The notes under the pieces: model-generated
The model's input: the letters and a program-made list of their open reading frames with translations, nothing else
Told to the model about the DNA's origin: nothing
The model's database searches: none
Translations under genes and position numbers: made by a program
In this document: piece after piece, positions 1 to 10,707 of the stretch
Numbering within the stretch: the first letter of the stretch is position 1
How the letters are laid out: every line of letters begins with the position of its first letter
Source: Eleusine coracana subsp. coracana
Taxonomy: Eukaryota > Streptophyta > Magnoliopsida > Poales > Poaceae
Assembly: GCA_032690845.1 (NCBI GenBank)
Contig: CM064430.1
Coordinates: 6,744,949 to 6,808,948, forward strand
Direction: 5' to 3'
DNA: 64,000 nucleotides

Positions 1-1
1 T

Positions 2-232
2 ATTGAATTTGTTGCAAGACGGGTTGACTCTGATTGTTCTATCAAGGATGTAATGAAATTAGTGAAGGAGTGTGGTACTACACCTGGAACCCGAGAGCAT
101 TTCATTGCATCTATAGAATTAACCAAGGGGCCTGAAAGAGAAATGTTTATGACCCTAGAAACACCAGAAGAAAGGTTTGCTTGGTTGAAGGCCAAGCATG
201 AGTGGATGACTAGGAATGATGTGGCAAAGTAG
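2..232 (+). CDS. Partial Myb/SANT-like protein (likely Harbinger ORF1), C-terminal end
   Basis: The window opens inside an open frame that reads 76 residues to a TAG. The tail (TREHFIASIELTKGPERE, then a Trp-rich end) resembles the C-terminus of the Myb/SANT-like proteins encoded next to plant PIF/Harbinger transposases. In that family ORF1 binds the element ends and helps the transposase. The transposase follows 180 bp downstream on the same strand, the usual two-gene layout of these elements. The start and the DNA-binding domain lie outside the window, so the family call rests on the tail and the neighbour. Confidence 0.5.
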   Translation: MEFVARRVDSDCSIKDVMKLVKECGTTPGTREHFIASIELTKGPEREMFMTLETPEERFAWLKAKHEWMTRNDVAK

Positions 233-415
233 AGCCATGGTACATGCTTGCAGCATGTTTTCTTGTATCTTCCTTATTTATTTTTCCCCCATTTATGTGA
301 ACTTGCTATCCTGTGTTGTCAAACTTATTTTTGTTTTCCATCTATGTGAACTTGTCTCCCATTTATGTGAACTTGTTATCATCTTTGTTTCTCATTTGAC
401 ACCAAAATATCATGT

Positions 416-1747
416 GTGTACAAATTTGACACTTCTGATTGTGATGAGGATGATATGGATCGTGATGAGTTGATAGTGAAGACTTTATCTTTGATCCAAA
501 ATGCTCAGAAAATACAGATTGCTACTGCATTTGTTGCTGCAGAGTACTATTTAACATATCTTGACAAAGCTCCTCCTAGGGTCCCAGTGCAAAGTGGTCA
601 CAGTTGGGTTATGGAGACATTGAGCCTTTCTCGTACATGCTACAAGATGTTCCGAATGGATGTTCCTCTTTTTTACAAATTACATAACATCTTAGTGACA
701 ACATATGGTCTCAAATCCTCTCATATTATGAGCTCTATTGAATCACTTGCTATCTTACTTGTCACTGTTGGGCATGGTTAGTCATTTAGTGCTTTATATG
801 GTATTTTCAAACATTCAGGGGATACATTATGTAGAAAATTTAGTGAGGTCTTGAATTGTTTGATGGCTATGTGTCCACACTACATAAGGCCCATTGATCC
901 TAATTTCTCCACTACTCATCGAATAATTACTAGTGACACTAGGATGATGCCTTTTTTCAAAGATTGCATAGGAGCAGTTGATGGAACTCATATCACTGTG
1001 GTATCACCTCCTCATGATGTTATTAGATATATTGGAAGAAGTGGTAAAGCAACACAAAACATTCTTGGAGTGGTTGATTTTGACTTGCGGTTCACATATG
1101 CATCCATTGGACAACCTGGCTCTATGCATGACATAAGTGTATTATATCATGCAATTGAGCATGATCCTACATTCCCACACCCTCCTTCAGGTATCATCTT
1201 CTTATCTATGTCAACTTGCTCTCCACTATTTGCCATGTAAATAGTTATTAAATTCTTGTTTTTTGTAGGAAAATATTACAATGTTGATGTCGGATATCCA
1301 AATCGTCCGGGATATCTGGCACCATATAAGGGTCAAAGGTACCATATTTCTGATTGGAGAAGAGGAGTTGCTCCACAAGGTGAGCAAGAGACTTTCAACC
1401 ATTTGCACTCAAGTGTTCGTAATGTCATGGAACGCACCTTTGGCGTGTGGAAACAGAAGTGGAGAATTCTTCTCAACATGCCGAGCTATCCAATGGAGAA
1501 GCAAATGATGATTATGGCAGCGACCATGTGCCTTCATAACTTCATCCGTGAGAATGATTCAGAAGATAAACATTTCATAAAGTGTGATAGAAATCCAGAT
1601 TACGTGCCAACTATCCCTTCAAGGTATTCAAAATATCTTCCTTCGAGAAATGCGTCAGATACATCCACTACACACTCTAGTGATAGAGATATGGATAGAT
1701 TCCATGATGATCTTGCCAAGGCAATATATCTTTCTAGGTCCACATGA
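416..1747 (+). pseudogene. PIF/Harbinger (DDE_Tnp_4) transposase with one in-frame stop
   Basis: The protein is a HARBI1-like transposase. Exon one runs to 1190, a 78-bp GT-AG intron follows (1191-1268), and exon two runs to a TGA at 1745-1747. The catalytic DDE residues are visible: Asp in GAVDGTHI, Asp in PGSMHDISV, and Glu in VMERTFG. A TAG at 779-781 interrupts the frame shortly before the catalytic core, and the frame stays open on both sides, so this looks like a single recent nonsense change. The first Met at 416 is only the first available one; the true start could lie in an upstream exon. The element could be immobile for lack of full-length enzyme, but the core is otherwise undamaged. 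Confidence 0.85.
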
Positions 1748-1918
1748 TCATTTGTGATAGAATATTGTCTCTTGATCCAAACTATTTTTGTAACAAATAT
1801 TTTATTAATTTATATGCTACAATTAATAGTCAGTCAAATTTCTATTGTGAAATAAGAAATGCATGTATACAGTGAATCCATGACTATGGGCAAAATGGAC
1901 AATTGTTTTTTTGTTTTA

Positions 1919-2035
1919 TGAAGCTACCACAGAAGCTGTAGAAGAAGCTCTTTGAGAAGCTGCAGAAGAAGCTGTTTTGCCAAATGATTTCAGGCACAGC
2001 CACAGCCAGCACAGCTGGATTTTCAAAGAAGCCAC
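1919..2035. mobile_element. Likely 3' subterminal region of the Harbinger element
   Basis: This stretch holds several short copies of AGAAGCTG/AGAAGCT and then a CCAAATGATTTC-type end. Such AGCTTC-rich subterminal repeats are common in grass PIF/Harbinger elements. The matching left terminus is outside the window, so the terminal inverted repeat and the 3-bp target duplication could not be confirmed. The exact right border (about 2000-2035) is inferred. Confidence 0.4.
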
Positions 2036-3371
2036 TACGGTTTATATTAATATCAAATCAAGATTAATTATTTTAAGCAAATAATGTGAAAGCAAGAATA
2101 CTTACTCTTTTAGCCTGGCCACTTCTTTATAAACCTGACTTGGGCTCATGTATGCATTATTACACTGCAGTATACTTTCTGAATTCTAGTAGACATAAAA
2201 ATGTTTAAATGACAATCTCACAGCTTAAAATTATACGTTATATTTCTTACTTCATGGAAGATGTTGAGATGTTCACTCCTCAAGTTTTCACTGCACCGGA
2301 CTGGAATTTGAACACAGATAGGGCCACTTGAAGCTACCACAGTGGAAGCAGGATGCGCTGAAGGAGAGTTTGTTTGTATATCTACACTGATTTGGTCTGG
2401 CACTGGTGTCACACTGGTCGCCTCCCTCTGCAATCAACATTTATTTTAACATTTTAATAAAAACGCCAGCATAGAGATATGAGAGAACGGCCCATCAGAA
2501 GTCAAACCCCAAAGAAATAGGCACCGCCAATCATAATAACATTTTTAAACTTACCATCATACAGATATCATTGGTCCAGCCTTGAGAACTTGGATTTTCT
2601 TTGACCACCTCAACCTCGATCCCCATGTCCTGTCTGTCGTTTAAAGGAACAGAAGCCAAAGCTGTTCCTGTTGTTTTAATCGTGGATGGAAGAGGAGGAC
2701 AGGATCTTGTAGCAGTCAGAGGTGGGAGGGTCGAGGGAGTGCTTTTCCTGCACATAAGATTGTGAGCTATAGTTACTTATGAAACTGTAGGGACATTTTA
2801 TATGTTGTATATATATTTATTACCTGCAATAAAAAATCACAGTTAAGCACCCTAAAGACTTTCTCAGATAGTAGTGTCAATTTTCTAGCATCACCCTTGT
2901 CAGTAGTTGCAAGGACTGGATGATCTGGAGCAACCTCCTCCTGTTCAACTTCCGTTCCTTCCTGAATTATCATAGTGGTGGCAGGAAGATGTCTAAAACT
3001 ATATAGGTTCAAAGCACTTAGTTTTGTTGGAGATGCAGAATGCTCCATCCCAACCTTATCATCCAGCTCTGTAACAATTTCAGTGTTCATGGCCTCGGCC
3101 AACAAATATACCCCTGTTTTCTTCGTAGAATGATCATCCACAGCAGTTCCATGTGACGGTGGAGGCAGGGAAGCTAATGCTGGATGCAAGGGTGAGATTT
3201 CCTCAACTTTGCGCTTCTTAGCAGGACAGATCAGTGAACTTATACGTTGTAGGCTGTGATCAGATCTGTATATTGTTCAAAGAAGATCTAAAATCCCGTT
3301 TTAACAAAAAAAAACGAAATGCTTACAAGAAAGTGTAATCGGAAATTGTAACACACATAAAGAAAATCCAT

Positions 3372-4801
3372 AAATAAAAATTGCATGTAGGGAAGCCTAA
3401 TGGGTCTCATTACGGTGGATTATACTACTTATAATCTGAAAATAGTATAAATCTAATCCAACCGTTGATTTATAAGGATATAATTGTAATTAACTAACTA
3501 AATTAACAATTTACGAATATACTGTGATGAATCGTTATCCTCGAAAAAAAAAGGAATTTGTACCAGCTACGTATTTGTCGCCGCCGCCGTCGTTGCCGGT
3601 AACGTGGCACAACCGGCAACCAGAAGGCATTTTGAGGGTCAACGCGGCGGTGTGCTACATGCCGGCCTCTGTTCGATTTCGTCCCGTTCTTCATCTGTTG
3701 TGGCCATCGATTTGCGGCTGCTGAAGGATCCGTCTTCAATACCAATCTACACAGAGGCGAGTGAGGTGGTGCTTGACAAATTCGTAGCGACACACTTTGC
3801 AATCTATCAGATAATTCCTTGGATCGATGCAATTTCTTGAGTTTGAATCTGAAGTGATCTCCATTTTTGAATCGATGTCAGTTCTTTCCCATTCGTAAGC
3901 GGACAGAGTACATAACGAAACAGAGCTGAGAACTAGGCTTGCATCCACAGGGCAATATCACTGCTAAGCTTTCATTTTTTTCAAGAGTTTTTCATCTAGC
4001 TCGAAGGCGACTGTTCTTTATAAGTGGTATTTTTAAATGTATAATATGATTCAATCTGTATCTATATCTCTACTACAATAACTGAACCTTCATTCTACAA
4101 TCCATCTTCGTCGTCCTACCTTCAAATGGAAATGAGCAGCTTAGTTTCTACGTACTGGTAATCTCCTCAGGACGTCTTCAGTAAAATTGTGTCACATCAT
4201 AGAGAACGACCACATAGAGGCAGAGAACCAGGCTTACATCCAACAGCAAGTGGACAGCCGCGCGACAGTCCAGCTCTGTGCGTGCACCGCAAAGTGGCCA
4301 GACGTTACCGCAGATGACAGAATCACGGCCGCCTAAACAATTGCGCCGCCCACCGACGCCAGAATCTACCCGGTCGCCTCACATCGATGGTGGCGGCTGT
4401 GGCTTTCCTAAGATTTCGCCAAAAACCCTCACGCCGCTGCCGCTCACGCCCACCACATGCCATCGCCGCTAAATCGTCGAGCTGCCGTAGTCCAATGCCG
4501 AAGAACGCGCGGATGAACATGCAGGAATGTCAACGACAACATTTGGGAAAATGATTTTTCTAATCTTTTTTCAAAGAATAAGTGTTCTAAATCATCCTAA
4601 AAGATAAATTAAATTACAGTTATTATTTTTTTCCAATAATATCCATACTACTTCATACTACATCCATATACTACTTCATACTACTTAAAGGGTTAATGTA
4701 GTATAAATACATCTAAACCATCAGATTAATAGAAATGCACGGCTCATATTCATTCTAACCCATTGTAAAGATGCTCAAGCCTAATAGGAGATCATTGCAC
4801 C
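3372..4801. mobile_element. Unclassified insert in intron two of copy A, flanked by 16-bp direct repeats
   Basis: The sequence CATAAAGAAAATCCAT occurs at 3356-3371 and again at 4802-4817, bracketing about 1.43 kb that copy B does not have at the same place. The direct repeat could be a target-site duplication of a non-LTR element or the footprint of a tandem duplication. Inside are GC-rich stretches (about 3570-3730 and 4240-4520) and AT-rich ends, but no open frame I can assign. Confidence 0.4.
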
Positions 4802-5303
4802 CATAAAGAAAATCCATGTTAACAGTCTAGCTGGCATAGTAGTAAGAAATGGACTACTTCAGCATAATATCAAAGACCATAGTAGTACATCATGATTAAT
4901 GATGGCGTGCTTAAAAAACAAGAGCTACCTACGCCACATACAGGTAACTTTGTATACAAACGACGGCATGCATCTGACGGTCAAAATTGGCATGTTGATC
5001 CTTTTTTAGGGGTAGATAACAAAAGAGATATTAAGAACTCACTAAAGAAAAATAAGATCTGACATAGCCATGTTTTTTATGGCATCACCTTGCCGTTGTG
5101 AGAAGGGTGGGTCGTCACAGGACGCCACAAGGTTTTTGTTACACAGCAATGCTAAGCGTCATCTAGGTGATGTGAAGGGGGTGGATTGCCATAGGACAGG
5201 ATGCCAGAATGACTCAAAACCATGGGCACAGGAATAAAGTTAATATTGGTATGAAAATTGGCAAAGCTACGATGCATTGTTACTTGGCAGTGCTTGCATA
5301 CTA

Positions 5304-5513
5304 CTCTCTCCGTATCTTTTTACTTGTCATTTCAGAGTTGGGCACGAAGATTAAGAGAGGGTGAAAAGGTTGGATGCACTGAAAATGAGAAGGAGAGCGA
5401 TAGAGATAGAGATGAATTGGGAAAGTAAAAAGGTGCATCGGGACGCGAGGATGACAAGTAAATTGGAAAAACAGGAGGAGGCTAGGATGACAAGTAAATT
5501 GAAATGGAGGGAG
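5304..5513. mobile_element. Stowaway-type MITE in intron two of copy A
   Basis: A 210-bp element begins CTCTCTCCGTATC and ends AAATGGAGGGAG, with TA on both sides (5302-5303 and 5514-5515). This is the terminal repeat and target duplication expected of Tc1/mariner-derived Stowaway MITEs in grasses. The right half contains a short internal direct duplication around GATGACAAGTAAATTG. Confidence 0.8.
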
Positions 5514-6701
5514 TACAATTTTTACAAGAATGATGAGGAGAAAAGGGTATAGGTGTGAATAGAAAAGCAGTATGTCAATAATTGTTGCCCAACCACTTGG
5601 TTCAGAAGGACCACAGACTATTGCTTTTTTACATGAAACAGGAGGGGGCAAATCCCTATTGGTTATATATTAATATAAAGAAAACACAAACAAAGTTCAA
5701 GAAACAACAACGGCAGACTATTGCACATTAGTGATGGAAACAGACAAGACCTGAGCTTCATCAGTGGAGAACACCCCAAATCAGTGTTGCACGTAGGGCA
5801 ATATTTGATATCTTCATCCTCAAACTTCTGAGATATGCATTTCTGGCAAACTGATCAAAACATACCATAGTGTCAATGATTGTACCAATATATATGATCA
5901 GGATGTTTAGGGATACAGGCAAGATCTCTAGAATAAAGTCTAAATATCAAGAATATTTACGGAATTAGCCTAAGGCTCTAGCAATTACAGTGCAAGAAGC
6001 GAAAACACATGCGTGCACTTGAAAATAAATGAATTGGCAACAGGTAAGAAAGCAAAGATGAAATCGAGTTTAATGATACTTTTGACACATCCTGCGGCAA
6101 TATAGACCAAAGCCAAACTAGTTTAGGCAAATGGGATCACTCTGTATATTAGCACGAAATCTTGACAAGCAAATTGTCTACACTTGGAATTACTCTTTGC
6201 ACTCAACCCATCAACTTGATCAGCACTGTCAGTCTATTGAACTATCATCCAATAAAATTCCGCACAATGGAGCATTTTCCTAATTAGCAAGGCATCATAT
6301 AAAAAGATGGCAGTATATGGGTACCAAAACAGTGCATCGTGTCTTGGTTAGATACGAGTCGGCCGATCCAGTCATACCTACAACAATTTCCAATAAAAAA
6401 CTAGGATGCTGAACCAAATCATTTCACTTAAAAAATACTATTTTAAAATAAAAGTGCTTCCAGCTTGCTAAAGGCCTTGCTTCAAGTTTCGTGACCTTTC
6501 TATTTTCGAGATAATTTTTAGTTCAAAACTCGGTTTCCAGACCGTAACATAAATCGAAGCTTGACAAAGTAACAAGTGTGTGCAATTCTCCCTAAAAAAT
6601 ATATTCTCATACGAATTGTTAGGTCAGCACCGGTAATTTTATCTGCGCCAAACAAAAATGGGAGCATGATATTAAGAACAAATTGGAAGGACATGCCCAT
6701 T

Positions 6702-6725
6702 CCCCCCCCCCCCCCCCCCCCCCCC
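6702..6725. repeat. Poly-C tract (24 C)
   Basis: An uninterrupted C run lies in intron one of copy A (read as poly-G in the transcript). Length may be unstable or a sequencing artefact. Confidence 0.9.
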
Positions 6726-7091
6726 GCCGAAGAACAAGGGCATGACCGTTTCACGAATCAAGAAACACTACTGCAGGGGCACTCTACCTATCCTCGACGC
6801 GCGCGAGAGAGAATGGTAGAAGGAACTGCGTGAGGAGCTCACATGAGTGGAGACACTCGGAAATGGTGGTGGCACCACGGAGGATGCGACCACACAAACC
6901 GCAGGTGATCCTCTGAGCGACGCTTGAGCGGCGCACGCGGATCAATGCGTCCTCGCCATCGCCATCCAGCGCGGAGGCGGCGCGAGGGAGAAGCTCGACC
7001 GTCACGGCCGTGGCCTGGGAGAACGGGACGGCCGGCGGCGGCAGCGGCAGCGGCGAGGTTTTCCTCTTCTTCGGCCGTACCATGTTGCTGG

Positions 7092-7650
7092 GCGGAAATT
7101 GGTCATCAAAATTTTTTCTGATTTCGTATTGACGATCAAAATTTTTGAACTTCTCTAGTGGCCATTGGATTGAATTTTTTTTTTACCTTATTGGCCATCC
7201 TAGTGTTAAAGTTGAAGAAGAAAAGATACTTTTGCCTCTAACAACAGTTTTATGCCAATGTTCCTGATTAATTATATAATTTAGTTAATTTAATTTGTTA
7301 ATATGAACAAAACATGAGAATGTAGTTTAGGTTTTTTAGCAGAATTAATATTTTTACTATTGTCAAAAATACACATTGTTACTATAAAAAATTCCAAAAA
7401 TACATACTCATGATATCCATATTTACAAATTAGGTATTAATTGATATTTTTTCTAATTTCATGGTTAATAAGGATCATTGATCATAAAGATGTTGCCAAG
7501 GGTATAAGTGAGTTTTCTTCTCTAACTTTAACACTATGATGGCCAATAAGAAAAAAAAGTTTAACTCGATGGCCACCAAGGAAATTGAAATTTTTTGATG
7601 ACCAATAAAAAAAACACAAAATTTTTTGATGATCACTAAGAAATTTTCTC
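7092..7650. repeat. Long inverted repeat (foldback element) next to the ATG of copy A
   Basis: The left arm (about 7095-7220) and right arm (about 7515-7650) are imperfect reverse complements over about 120 bp. Shared blocks include TTATTGGCCATC followed by TAGTGTTAAAGTT, GTGGCCAT, and ATCAAAA plus T-tracts. The inner edge lies within about 20 bp of the start codon of copy A, so the native leader and promoter are displaced or supplied by the element. It is probably a foldback or Mutator-like MITE; no clear target duplication was found. Confidence 0.75.
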
Positions 7651-7927
7651 TGGTGCTGGAGACTGGAGAGTGGGTTTCTTGGATGGTTTCTTCGGCCTGG
7701 GGCAGTTATTAGGCTTCAAAGCCTTCAATTGGGATCTTCTCCCGTTAGGACAAAATTCAGAGGAACGTAGCACATGCTCACACGTGACGAGCGGAACGGG
7801 TCCGTGCTGCAACACTCTGGTCTGTGGCAGAACTGATGTTCGAATGGTATCGTAGCAAAAAGTTGTTCAATCTTGAAGCTCAACCCTCTATTTCTTCCTT
7901 TTTAACAACAGAGATTGAAGCTATGTT

Positions 7928-9495
7928 TCTTTTTCGAAAATTCCGGAAACTAAGTATTTCGACGTGTATTAATAAAAAGAATATATCTTATATTAAGGAA
8001 AACGAGACCAAACCATACAACTTAAGCTACACAAAGCAAAGGGGAAAAGAAACTAAACTAAAGAACAACAACAATGTTCCTTGAGCAGCCGATCCACTAA
8101 AACAACAGACACTGACCGAAAGGAATATCTCCACCCCCTCTACATCGATGGAGTCTAGTGCATTTCATCGTTGCCAAGTATGCCAACAAGATATGCAGCT
8201 TTGACTTCTTCACAGCAGACTTCAGCACATGCCTCGACGGCGTTCTGCCTGATATGTCCCACAATGACCTGTTAGGTGTCATCGTCGCCAAGCTCAATTG
8301 CACACCACGATGCAACAGCTCCGACTTCAGTGTAGCATTGCAACCATGAGACTTGAAGCGTAGGCTTCCTCGAGACATGGCCTCATTGATACTCATCCTG
8401 GCTACTGCTGACAATGTTGATGGACAACCAATACAACAAGACTTCAAAGACAACACCTCCATAGAGGGATGTTGTCCGCTCTAGCAAGCTAGAGCTTGGG
8501 TTTTTACCCGGAGACCCTGCATGATTAGCTGATTTAAGAGTATCTCGGCAACGCCTCCAGCGAGGAAAATGACATCTGAGGATGTCGTCGTTGCCGGTAT
8601 CAGCTGAACACCGAGTGAGGCTTGCGCCTAAGCCCTGCACAACCTAATCATACATGTTGTATCGGCACCATGACACTTACAGCATAGACAGGACAAACAG
8701 CTCACCATCACCATGGCCAGCATCCACAGCACCACCACCAGACCAGCATCTCCGGTGCTCCCAACCTTACCACAGCACCACAGACATGCGGCATCGTACC
8801 ACAACATCACCACTATCGCGCACCACCCCACCACCATGGCACCACCACCGCGCACCGCACACCACCAACCTACCTCAACCGCGCATTGCCGCATCACTAG
8901 CACCACATTCGTGCACCTCCACACCTCACCCTCAGCCACCTGCCCGGAGCACCACCGCCGGGCACCATCTCACAGCACCACCAGCACCATGCTCCCATGC
9001 TCCACCTCCAAGCGCACATGGCAACGTTGTTGCCGTCGCACCGCCTCTATGTGTGTTGCCGCCGCGCGCCACTACGACGCCTCCTTGCGCGCCTGCCATC
9101 GCGCCACCTCCCCTCGCGCCAAGCCACGGCGTCGTCTTCACCATGCCGCCGGCGTGTCTCGCCGGATCTGGCCGTGAAGATTCTAGATCCGGCCTTTTGT
9201 TACCGCTCCGATGCTGGATCCGGCCATGAAGGGCCCAAATCTGGTCGTAGCAATCTCAAGCCCGCCGCCCAATATCCCTTGCGCCATGTCTCCTAGCTCG
9301 CGGGTGGAGCTACATGGAAGAGAGGAACGCCTCGCCGTCACCGTCCTTGTGCTCGCACGTGTAGACAGCGCAACACTCTAGCAGTGGCATGGCTGCGGAG
9401 GGGAGAGGGAAGGTGGCAGTGGGTGGAGCTAGGGTTTCCGCCCGAGTCGTCCAAGAGGGGCGACACGGGGCGAGTGGCTGAGATCGATTTGTCAT
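7928..9495 (-). mobile_element. Non-autonomous non-LTR retroposon with 14-bp target duplications
   Basis: The insert is bracketed by ATTGAAGCTATGTT at 7914-7927 and 9496-9509, a perfect 14-bp direct repeat typical of target-primed reverse transcription. Read on the - strand, the 5' part is GC-rich with an AAACCCTAGC leader-like segment, and the 3' end is AT-rich and closes with CGAAAAAGAA before the duplication. No reverse transcriptase or endonuclease frame is visible. The many overlapping proline-, threonine- and histidine-rich frames at 8650-9230 look like composition effects. It could be an internally deleted LINE or a long SINE-like family. Confidence 0.65.
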
Positions 9496-9509
9496 ATTGA
9501 AGCTATGTT

Positions 9510-10707
9510 AGATGCTCTGTATTTGCGATCTGATAATCCCTCCTAATGTTTCAGAATTTTGTCAAAATTTTGTTTGCTTCAAGTCGGTTGCATCAAGAAT
9601 GACTCATTCTCTAATTCTTAAACAAGGTTAGTTATTTTTAGACAACCAACTTGATAGATATTTATTTTGATGCCCTTGTTTAACTTCACACTCCCTTCTC
9701 GTCTTCGTAACTGATATTATCAAATATAAGGGAGACGAAAAGGAATCAAACAAAAAAAAGGAAAAAAAAGAAAGGATGCATGAAAAATTACTAGGATACC
9801 CATACTCTCTCTCTCATCTGCTCAATGAAAAAAAAAGAATCAAACTTATTATTCTTGGAGATTGCATTGAGACTGGCATTAGATACATATCGAGCAAAAG
9901 ATTTATCTTCATCCAAATTCCTGTAAAGTTTTTCTCAATACAAAATAATAATCTATTTAATAATAAAAAGAGATAAACTTTCCTCTATCATGCCTTGAAA
10001 AAAAATGAGAAATAGGTTAGAAATTCACACAAAGAAACAAAACATCTAATCCTTGATCTTCTCATTGTTTAATCTTATACCCTTGATATGCATTGTCAGA
10101 TATCCTCTCACGTTCCCCTTTTCAAAGATGAGTCTTGACGAACAGAGGTCGAACACTGTCCTCTACAAAAACAATAACAATATATTTTTCTAATATAAAA
10201 AAAGAATTCATCCATAAATATCTATCATGGACGCACAATGTAACTAGGGATACACATCCAAACAACCTGACATAATTTGGCTGCAGGTACAGCGGTACAA
10301 GTTACCATAACCCACCATCGTTGGCAAATGCGTGGATGTGGATCGATTCTTTTTTCTCAAAAATACAAGAGAGTTGTGCTTTCTTATATTAAGAAGAATG
10401 TTGTAGACTGATTCTTAGCCTGCATAAATTTTATTACATAACAAAAAAAACCACACTTATTCTTGTGAGGACCGATCCAATCTATTAGCTGCTCAAAAAG
10501 GAACGTCCAGCAAAATGCAAGACGAACTGGAGGTAGTAATTCTTGAGCAGCAATGATGATTGTGTTGGAAATATGCGTGTTATTCTAATTCTAGATTTTA
10601 GTTTTAGGTAAATTTTATAACAATTCAAATTTGAGATGCAAACTAACATATGTAACAGGCAGAGCAATATAATAATAACCAGGGGAGCCATTAGAACTTA
10701 TGGTGGG
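9510..10707. other. No gene recognised (AT-rich)
   Basis: There is no open frame with recognisable content. The sequence is AT-rich with A-tracts, and it borders the solo LTR on the right. The stretch after 10080 and its continuation beyond the LTR (12143-12530) were contiguous before the LTR inserted. Confidence 0.5.

Larger units (their letters stand above)
2106..7083 (-). pseudogene. DRIP-like RING gene, tandem copy A (frameshifted, 3' end missing)
   Basis: Exons recognised on the - strand are 7083-6843, 5850-5751, 3265-2824, 2747-2555, 2427-2251 and 2164-2106. Exons one and two have exactly the lengths of copy B (241 and 100 nt) and encode a C3HC4 RING: Cys61, Cys64, Cys77, His79, then Cys82, Cys85 and the CPTC pair. 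The RING and the following basic PAKKRKVEE signal match DREB2A-interacting (DRIP) type E3 ligases. Exon three ends in phase 0, but the next exon needs phase 2. Copy B has a 62-nt exon at that place and copy A has none, so splicing A as it stands shifts the frame. The last recognised exon corresponds to the first coiled-coil exon of B; beyond it lies the Harbinger element. Intron two is swollen by inserts (2.5 kb against 0.56 kb in B). A truncated RING protein could still be made. Confidence 0.75.

Noticed and set aside
8654..9296. Overlapping frames of 70-190 codons on both strands rich in Pro, Thr, His and Ser
   Set aside because: They lie inside the retroposon, appear in all frames, and reflect CACCAC-type composition rather than a conserved protein.
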